This document shows positions 1 to 4,010 of a stretch of 6,060 nt of DNA, in pieces (the first letter of the stretch is position 1; every line of letters starts with the position of its first letter). The DNA is taken from contig CAYGTC010000138.1 in assembly GCA_964352735.1 (NCBI GenBank), forward strand, positions 1 through 6,060, read 5' to 3'. Source of the stretch: NORP309 sp964352735 (GTDB lineage Bacteria > Pseudomonadota > Gammaproteobacteria > Xanthomonadales > Marinicellaceae). The notes below the pieces were generated by a model. It was not told the DNA's origin, did not search any database, and saw only the letters and a list, made by a program, of their open reading frames with translations. The translations under genes and the position numbers were made by a program.

Positions 1-55
1 GAGCACAGCATTCATAATGCTGGGGTCGGTGGTTCAAGTCCACCCATAGCCACCA
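1..55 (+). tRNA. tRNA-Met(CAU), elongator type, 3' part only (5' end outside window)
   Basis: The 3' portion of a tRNA can be folded by hand. Bases 1-4 (GAGC) are the 3' half of the D stem. The anticodon stem is 6-10 with 18-22 (CAGCA/TGCTG), around a 7-base loop with anticodon CAT at 13-15. The T stem is 28-32 with 40-44 (GGTGG/CCACC), around loop TTCAAGT. The 3' acceptor strand CATAGCC is at 45-51, the discriminator is A52, and an encoded CCA is at 53-55. About 21 nt of the 5' end lie before the window. The anticodon stem lacks the three consecutive G:C pairs of initiator tRNA-Met. The acceptor strand resembles that of E. coli elongator tRNA-Met, which differs from tRNA-Ile2(CAU). Assignment to Met over lysidine-modified Ile rests on that resemblance. 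No clear terminator hairpin follows. Confidence 0.93.
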
Positions 56-252
56 AAATTCCTTTTATATTTCAATATCTTGCAGCAAGTCTAACTTTTT
101 GGCACAAATTATTTCGGGAACATTTAATTTTGTTTACGGGAACTCATTTAAATATATTTATCTATAACCTTATTACCTATAGCTTTATTGTTATACAAAT
201 CAATCAGATAAACCTCATCAAATGCAGAATTAATAATGAATGCCTAACACTT
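56..252. other. AT-rich intergenic spacer with a short imperfect direct repeat
   Basis: No gene, tRNA or convincing terminator is visible in these 197 bases. The only structure seen is CGGGAACATTTAA at 115-127, repeated as CGGGAACTCATTTAA at 137-151. The CGGGAAC cores lie 22 bp apart, which is two helical turns. The two copies could be paired protein-binding half-sites or chance. A weak partial palindrome, CTATA...TATAG, around 165-185 is too short to call a terminator for the minus-strand gene that ends at 253. Confidence 0.3.
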
Positions 253-741
253 CTATTGTGCATCGAGTTTTTCAATTGACTGTATTCGCATATATTCTGA
301 GAGATTTAACAATACAATCATTGGTGGTGTACCTTCTGGTCCTTGATAATATAAAGAGATATAAGCATTTTTTAAATCTTGATGGCCCAAACAGATGTTT
401 TTTAAATGGATGTTATTGTTATCATTAAAGTAAGGTAAATAAATTTGAGTGCCTTTAGAGTTCAGCTGCCATCCCTTAATCTTATTTGATACTTTTTTAT
501 AACTTGCTGATACAAAGTTTCTATCACCTAACTGTTCAAAAAATAATATGGATGGCAATGTGATTTTAAAATCATTGCACTCGTAATCAGCATTAAATTT
601 CCAATCTACTGAAATACCACGGTCTTTGATCTCATTTTCTGAAAGTTCCTGCCATCCTATTGCTAAACAATGATTAAAAAAACACCCAATACACAGCATG
701 GTTAGTAACCATAATCTGATAAATTTTGAATCGCTTATCAT
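253..741 (-). CDS. Hypothetical secreted protein, 162 aa
   Basis: I do not recognise the family. The first ~27 residues look like a Sec signal peptide: charged start (K6, R9), hydrophobic core LWLLTMLCIG, and a plausible signal peptidase I site after CLA (27/28). The mature protein would be about 135 residues, mostly beta-like, with two cysteines (C55, C117) that could form a disulfide in the periplasm. C20 is preceded by C-I-G, a poor lipobox, so a lipoprotein is less likely. The start is the ATG at 741-739, because it gives a complete signal peptide. No good Shine-Dalgarno sequence precedes it. The gene lies 45 nt downstream of the 114-aa gene on the same strand and could be co-transcribed with it. 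No function is assigned. Confidence 0.7.
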   Translation of the reverse strand: MISDSKFIRLWLLTMLCIGCFFNHCLAIGWQELSENEIKDRGISVDWKFNADYECNDFKITLPSILFFEQLGDRNFVSASYKKVSNKIKGWQLNSKGTQIYLPYFNDNNNIHLKNICLGHQDLKNAYISLYYQGPEGTPPMIVLLNLSEYMRIQSIEKLDAQ

Positions 742-786
742 TTTTTTAAATGGTTAATATATACATGTCGAGGAACCACAAAATAA

Positions 787-1131
787 TCATTCATACCCTC
801 TTTTTCTGATTTTATCTATATCGTTTACCAATTGATCAATAACATTAAACTTTCCTCTTGTGAGGTACATTATCAAACCCTGTCTTGCTTCAGTATATGT
901 TTTTGGCTCTTTTAAACAGGCGCAGATTGAATCAACAGCTGAACGCTTATCAATTCCATCGTATTGTAAGTCTACTAAAAATCCAATAACCACAGTAAAA
1001 CCATAGTTTTGTTTGATGGATTTCATTGTCCACAACTCCTCAACCCACCATTCGGTATTATCATCTTGGCTGATCAGCTCCCAACCTTTGTCTGTTAATT
1101 TTTTTAGTAAATGCTTTTTATAAAACCCCAT
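787..1131 (-). CDS. Hypothetical cytoplasmic protein, 114 aa, Trp-rich N-terminal half
   Basis: This is a small soluble protein without signal peptide or membrane segment. The N-terminal third is charged and tryptophan-rich (GWELISQDDNTEWWVEELW, residues 17-35). A hydrophobic beta-like stretch follows (GFTVVIGFLVD, residues 44-54), then helices ending in a basic tail (IDKIRKRGYE). The alpha/beta make-up, small size and position among small unrelated genes resemble orphan immunity proteins of polymorphic toxin systems. That is an impression, not a family match, and no toxin gene lies in the window. The ATG at 1131-1129 is the chosen start. Only a weak GGGATGG stretch lies upstream, about 14 nt away. 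The gene is 52 nt downstream of the broken gene at 1184-1501 and 45 nt upstream of the 162-aa gene, so the three may form one unit. Confidence 0.65.
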   Translation of the reverse strand: MGFYKKHLLKKLTDKGWELISQDDNTEWWVEELWTMKSIKQNYGFTVVIGFLVDLQYDGIDKRSAVDSICACLKEPKTYTEARQGLIMYLTRGKFNVIDQLVNDIDKIRKRGYE

Positions 1132-1183
1132 GATTTATTAACCATCCCATATAGAAAATGTCAAAATAATGCATGTGGTCATT

Positions 1184-1501
1184 TCAATCATTAATTTTTT
1201 TTGTGTTACCCAAAAACTCAAATTTTGTACACATGCCTTGTGGTTTCAAGAACCTATATTCAACCTTTCTTAAGTTTTCAGACGCAGTATAAGCACCAGA
1301 GTGAGAGACACCCATATAGGAAAGTATAACTTTTCCCATTCCCATTCTGGCTGCTCCCTTAATGATTGATATAGCTTGATTTTCCATAAAGTACACATGT
1401 ACAATTAAGTGTCCTTCGTTGTTATAAAAGCACAATATTTGCGTTCCAACCTACATAACAAATGAGCTTTCTGGTTCTAGTATTTTAAATGTATAGTTCA
1501 T
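1184..1501 (-). pseudogene. Small gene interrupted by an in-frame TAG (about 105 codons before the stop codon)
   Basis: Reading the minus strand from ATG at 1501-1499 gives MNYTFKILEPESSFVM, then TAG at 1453-1451. The same frame then continues without interruption through VGTQILCFYNNEGHLIVHVY to a TGA at 1186-1184. After the TAG there is no ATG until 1387-1385 (MENQAIS...). The only earlier possible start is TTG at 1435-1433, which would begin in the middle of what looks like a beta strand. The simplest reading is one gene of about 105 codons with a nonsense change at codon 17. Alternatives are a shorter functional gene starting at TTG 1435 (83 aa) or ATG 1387 (67 aa), amber readthrough, or a sequencing error. 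The product is not recognised. It has no signal peptide and no membrane helix. It is the first member of the same-strand run 1501-253. Confidence 0.5.
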
Positions 1502-1596
1502 AGTGACAAATTAAGAAAATGTAGTTTCGATTCATTCAAAATACCCTGTTTTAAAAAGCCTATTAATAAAGTAAATATTGTAAAGAAAATTGTCAT
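1498..1596 (-). CDS. Possible 32-aa hydrophobic small ORF (weak)
   Basis: An ATG at 1596-1594 opens a short frame with a hydrophobic start (MTIFFTIFTLLIGFL), a short polar tail and a TGA at 1500-1498. This stop overlaps the ATG of the interrupted gene (1501-1499) in an ATGA arrangement, which is typical of translational coupling. The product would be a one-helix membrane peptide or a leader. No ribosome binding site is visible, and 33 open codons are not unusual in random AT-rich DNA, so this is a candidate only. Confidence 0.2.
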   Translation of the reverse strand: MTIFFTIFTLLIGFLKQGILNESKLHFLNLSL

Positions 1597-1635
1597 AAAT
1601 TTACATTAGTTCTCATTTTTTATCGTTGAATTGAT

Positions 1636-1825
1636 TTATACTAAAGGTTCAACTTTAACTGGATTTACCCGCTTGTCATGAGCTGGATTTTTTTGGTCCA
1701 CTGCTTTTTCAATATTTTTTATCGTCATTTCAATGAGGCTTGTTTTTGTTTTTTGATTGTCGGGCACGTTTCGATAACCTATTGAGTCCTTCAACAAGAA
1801 TGGCAAATGTCATCTCCGCATAGAT
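1636..1825 (-). pseudogene. Remnant of a TerC-family membrane protein gene (C-terminal end), frameshifted
   Basis: Directly after the cellulase stop codons the same frame reads IYAEMTFAILVEGLNRLSK, then RARQSKNKNKPH and TGA (1732-1730). This matches the pattern of the last transmembrane helix and basic tail of TerC-family proteins (YgdQ/YoaE-like integral membrane proteins), typically ...GYIYxAMxFxxxVExLNxxxRRR. Nothing remains of the preceding ~200 residues, because the sequence upstream is the cellulase gene. A one-base slip in the A6 run (T6 on the plus strand, 1749-1754) would join the tail to a second frame, SLIEMTIKNIEKAVDQ then KNPAHDKRVNPVKVEPLV, ending in TAA at 1638-1636. The original C-terminus probably ended there. 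The family call rests on recalled consensus, not alignment. A 27-codon ORF starting at ATG 1813 is unlikely to be a gene in its own right. Confidence 0.55.
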
Positions 1826-1828
1826 TTA

Positions 1829-2842
1829 TTATTCAAAATCATTGGCAAAAATGACATCACTATCAGAGAGATAGGGTTGTAACCATGCCATTTGGGGTCT
1901 ATCGGTTTGAAAATTATTGCTTGGTTCTAATGTAAATATGTATTCACCCCACTCTGGACCTGCTGCCCACCAACTCCAACCCAACCAAACGTCTGTATTG
2001 GTTTGAATAAAATCCAAAGCACTTATTATGGATTGCTGACAGTTATTGTTATCAGCACCACCAAATTCACCCAAAAAACCCATTTTTTGATGGGTTCGCA
2101 ACCAATCAGTCACCGCTTGTAATTGAGCAGCACCATGACCAGTTGAACAATTGGCAGATGTACCGGAAAAATCACCATCAAAATACTGATGCAAATCAAA
2201 GGCATAGTTATCGTTAGGATCCACAATACTGAGCATGACCTCTGCATTGGCTGTTCCATACCAGTTTTGCATCCAACTGTGTGCACCAGTCCAAGCATTA
2301 CCCGGCACCAAGATCAAATGATCTGAACCTGTTGCACGAATCGCTGCAATGGCACTATTTGCACTGTCTCTCCATTGTTCAGTTGGCATTGAATGGGGCT
2401 CATTCATCAAGCCGAAAATGACTCGAGGGTTATTAAGGAACTGTTGCGCCAATTTTGTCCATAAATCAGCAAATGCAGCATCAGGAACTGCGGCAGAACC
2501 AATGAGTTGCCCTTGATACCTGGCATAATTGTGGGGATCCAATATCACAAATGAGCCATTGTTTGTGCCTCGATTCACTGCTGTGATCAAATCATTCATT
2601 TGTGTAGTATCAAAGCCCTGGTTCAATTGCGGTTGCAAGCGTTCCCATTTAAATGGCAACCTGAAAACAGTCATGCCTTTGTTTTTAAAATATTCAAATT
2701 CTTGATGGATTGGCCAAAACGTTCCATGATCAAATTCTGCACCCGCCAAGTTCACACCCAATAATTGTTGGTTGCCTGCTTGCACGACGAATGAGAACGA
2801 AGAAGAAAAGATGAACAATAAATAGAATAAGATTTTTTTCAT
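1829..2842 (-). CDS. Secreted GH5 endo-beta-1,4-glucanase (cellulase), 337 aa
   Basis: This is a glycoside hydrolase family 5 enzyme, probably an endoglucanase cutting internal beta-1,4-glucosidic bonds by the retaining mechanism, exported across the inner membrane. Residues 1-22 form a signal peptide (MKKILFYLLFIF..., cleavage after VQA). The TIM-barrel domain spans about 26-325. It opens with LLGVNLAGAEF, a start typical of GH5 subfamily 5-like cellulases, and has conserved R61 (FRLPFKWE) and H104 (LDPHNY). The acid/base is E148 in FGLMNEPH, H218/Y220 lie in DLHQYFD, the nucleophile is E259 in FLGEFGG, and the aromatic substrate-site segment GWSWWAAG is at 288-295. Length is normal for a single-domain enzyme. 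C232 and C268 may pair. There is no carbohydrate-binding module. The protein ends in SDSDVIFANDFE, an appended tail after the barrel. The ATG at 2842-2840 is right for the signal peptide, although no good Shine-Dalgarno sequence is seen. Local G+C is higher than in neighbouring genes. Substrate specificity (cellulose, glucan or mannan) cannot be fixed from sequence alone. Confidence 0.93.
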   Translation of the reverse strand: MKKILFYLLFIFSSSFSFVVQAGNQQLLGVNLAGAEFDHGTFWPIHQEFEYFKNKGMTVFRLPFKWERLQPQLNQGFDTTQMNDLITAVNRGTNNGSFVILDPHNYARYQGQLIGSAAVPDAAFADLWTKLAQQFLNNPRVIFGLMNEPHSMPTEQWRDSANSAIAAIRATGSDHLILVPGNAWTGAHSWMQNWYGTANAEVMLSIVDPNDNYAFDLHQYFDGDFSGTSANCSTGHGAAQLQAVTDWLRTHQKMGFLGEFGGADNNNCQQSIISALDFIQTNTDVWLGWSWWAAGPEWGEYIFTLEPSNNFQTDRPQMAWLQPYLSDSDVIFANDFE

Positions 2843-2849
2843 GACTATA

Positions 2850-2876
2850 TTAAGATGTAGGTAATCTTCATCTTAA
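2850..2876. promoter_or_regulatory. Perfect 8-bp inverted repeat just upstream of the cellulase start
   Basis: TTAAGATG at 2850-2857 and CATCTTAA at 2869-2876 are exact reverse complements separated by 11 nt. The near arm ends 7 nt before the cellulase ATG (2842-2840), where a ribosome binding site would be expected. As DNA it could be an operator with half-sites 19 bp apart. As RNA it could be a 5'-UTR hairpin controlling translation. Nothing in the sequence says which, and no regulator gene is adjacent. Confidence 0.45.
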
Positions 2877-3197
2877 ACTTATTCTGTTTTAATTCTTTTA
2901 AGTCATTCACAAAATAGAACGATTATCAATGCTAACCATCACTTGCCTCTAAATGCTTAAATTAAAATATTTAATTCGGCAATAAAAAGTAATTAAATCC
3001 CATTCTTATGTGGCTGAATATTTAGAGTCACTTGCTAAAAACACATTTTCAGAATCAAAAACCTCATAAAAAACAATGCAATTAATATAAATATTTCGTT
3101 AAAATCAACATAAATAAACACAATACACAAGAACATAATAATCATTATATATCAATACCTTATAAATAAATAGTACCTATTTGTGCCATAAATTACA

Positions 3198-3225
3198 TTG
3201 ATTAAATACACTAAATTCATATAAT
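3198..3225 (+). promoter_or_regulatory. Sigma70-like promoter for the 211-aa secreted protein gene
   Basis: A perfect -10 hexamer TATAAT lies at 3220-3225. It is preceded by a -35-like TTGATT at 3198-3203 (4 of 6 to consensus) with a 16-bp spacer. Transcription would start near 3232, giving a leader of about 20 nt before the ATG at 3254. In such AT-rich DNA TATAAT can arise by chance, but its position and spacing relative to the gene favour function. Confidence 0.55.
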
Positions 3226-3253
3226 TGAGCCATACATTACACATGAGAAGGAT

Positions 3254-3889
3254 ATGAAAAAAAAATTTATTACATTGTTATTGATTTCAAGTATTGCACA
3301 AGCACATGATACTCATCAAACACTTGAGCAAGTATTAGCAGAAAATGGTGTTGTAGTTGAAAATTTTGAAAGGGTCGGTGATGAAGTCAACTTAACTGGT
3401 GAAGAACTGACAAAAAAAGTAGAACACTTAGAAAGAAGCACATTACTGAAATCATCTATCGGAATTGATCCTGAATCTGAAGAAGGGCAAAGTATCATTG
3501 AAAACATAATCGTGTCTTTTGATCAAAATGAATTACCAATAACAGATGACCCACAGGATCATAGGATTTATCCTCACGGTACTTGGGATCCTGAAAGCTT
3601 AACAATTCCTCATGCTAGCCAGATAGCATTGATGAGAGCAAATGATAGTGATAGAAAATATATAGGAATGAACAATATTGATATGCACCATGAAATACAT
3701 AACATTCAATTAGAGCAAGCCAGATCTATTGCAATTGATTATTGTAGCAGATGGAGAGGAATACCCATATTTTCTGGACCACAAAATCTCTTGGGCGCAT
3801 TATCAGGCAACGTACAAAATTCCGACTACTTGTTAACTGATGGGGTTATTTATTATTGTATAAGTCCTTCTATAAGTGCTGCTCCTTAA
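3254..3889 (+). CDS. Hypothetical secreted acidic protein, 211 aa
   Basis: I do not recognise the family. Residues 1-17 are a clear Sec signal peptide (MKKKFITLLLISSIAQA, cut before HDTH). Residues 20-100 of the mature chain are acidic and probably helical (EQVLAENGVVVENFE, GEELTKKVEHLER, DPESEEGQ). The middle (101-125) contains DHRIYPHGTWDPESLTIPH. The C-terminal half has a helix with IQLEQARSIAIDYCSRW and ends in a beta-like segment DYLLTDGVIYYCIS. C164 and C202 could form a disulfide, and the histidines H145, H146 and H149 cluster in NIDMHHEIHN. No membrane anchor follows the signal peptide, so it is likely periplasmic or exported. An AAGGA sequence at 3248-3252 lies only 1 nt from the ATG, unusually close. 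Nevertheless this ATG is the only start that keeps the signal peptide. Codons 2-4 are an A9 run. The gene stands alone, with its own promoter and a terminator 30 nt downstream. Confidence 0.85.
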   Translation: MKKKFITLLLISSIAQAHDTHQTLEQVLAENGVVVENFERVGDEVNLTGEELTKKVEHLERSTLLKSSIGIDPESEEGQSIIENIIVSFDQNELPITDDPQDHRIYPHGTWDPESLTIPHASQIALMRANDSDRKYIGMNNIDMHHEIHNIQLEQARSIAIDYCSRWRGIPIFSGPQNLLGALSGNVQNSDYLLTDGVIYYCISPSISAAP

Positions 3890-3918
3890 GCTAATCCAAA
3901 GACCTTAATTATAACTTT

Positions 3919-3962
3919 AAAAAAGAACCTGAAAGACATTTGTCTTTCAGGTTCTTTTTTTT
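3919..3962. terminator. Bidirectional rho-independent terminator between convergent genes
   Basis: A 13-bp perfect stem (GAACCTGAAAGAC at 3925-3937 with GTCTTTCAGGTTC at 3942-3954) has a 4-nt loop. It is flanked by A6 at 3919-3924 and T8 at 3955-3962, so the pairing extends through the A/T tracts. Read on the plus strand it terminates the 211-aa gene (stop at 3889). Read on the minus strand it terminates the TPR gene (stop at 4011). Both orientations have the needed U-tract. Confidence 0.93.
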
Positions 3963-4010
3963 AATGGAAACTATTGTTAAAAATTTACGTTATACAGAGT
4001 ATCATAACAC

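Larger units (their letters stand above)
2843..3253. other. 411-bp AT-rich divergent intergenic region
   Basis: This spacer lies between the divergently transcribed cellulase and 211-aa protein genes. It is very AT-rich. I found no ORF with a credible start, no tRNA and no terminator. Visible structures are the inverted repeat 2850-2876, an AT-only palindrome at 2960-2976 (AATTAAA, spacer ATA, TTTAATT), and the promoter of the plus-strand gene at 3198-3225. I could not pick a convincing minus-strand promoter for the cellulase. A TGTGA near 2910 (minus strand) lacks the matching half of a CRP site. Confidence 0.5.

Noticed and set aside
28..55. Search for a repeat of the tRNA 3' end as an attachment site
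   Set aside because: Only short chance matches such as GGTTCAA near 1647 were found inside the window. None is long enough to be an att copy.
165..185. Partial palindrome CTATA...TATAG as terminator of the minus-strand run
   Set aside because: Only 5 bp of A/T-rich stem and no adequate T-tract.
240..428. 62-codon plus-strand frame opposite the 162-aa gene
   Set aside because: It is antisense to the 3' part of a gene with a signal peptide, has no ribosome binding site, and looks like a shadow.
1137..1164. Perfect -35 hexamer TTGACA (minus strand, 1164-1159) upstream of the 114-aa gene
   Set aside because: The only -10-like match at proper spacing is GTTAAT at 1142-1137. It would place the transcript start at the start codon itself, so I did not call a promoter.
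2110..2298. 62-codon minus-strand open frame inside the cellulase gene
   Set aside because: It lies wholly in another frame of a well-supported GH5 gene and its product has no recognisable features.
2960..2976. AT-only palindrome AATTAAA-ATA-TTTAATT in the divergent spacer
   Set aside because: In sequence this AT-rich such palindromes are expected by chance. It is not placed at a promoter I can identify.
3000..3095. Short minus-strand frame ending ...VFDSENVFLASDSKYSAT
   Set aside because: About 30 open codons with no start codon or ribosome binding site. Probably random.
3316..3507. 63-codon minus-strand open frame opposite the 211-aa gene
   Set aside because: It is antisense to a gene with a clear signal peptide and promoter. 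The Ser/Thr-rich product is typical of a shadow frame.
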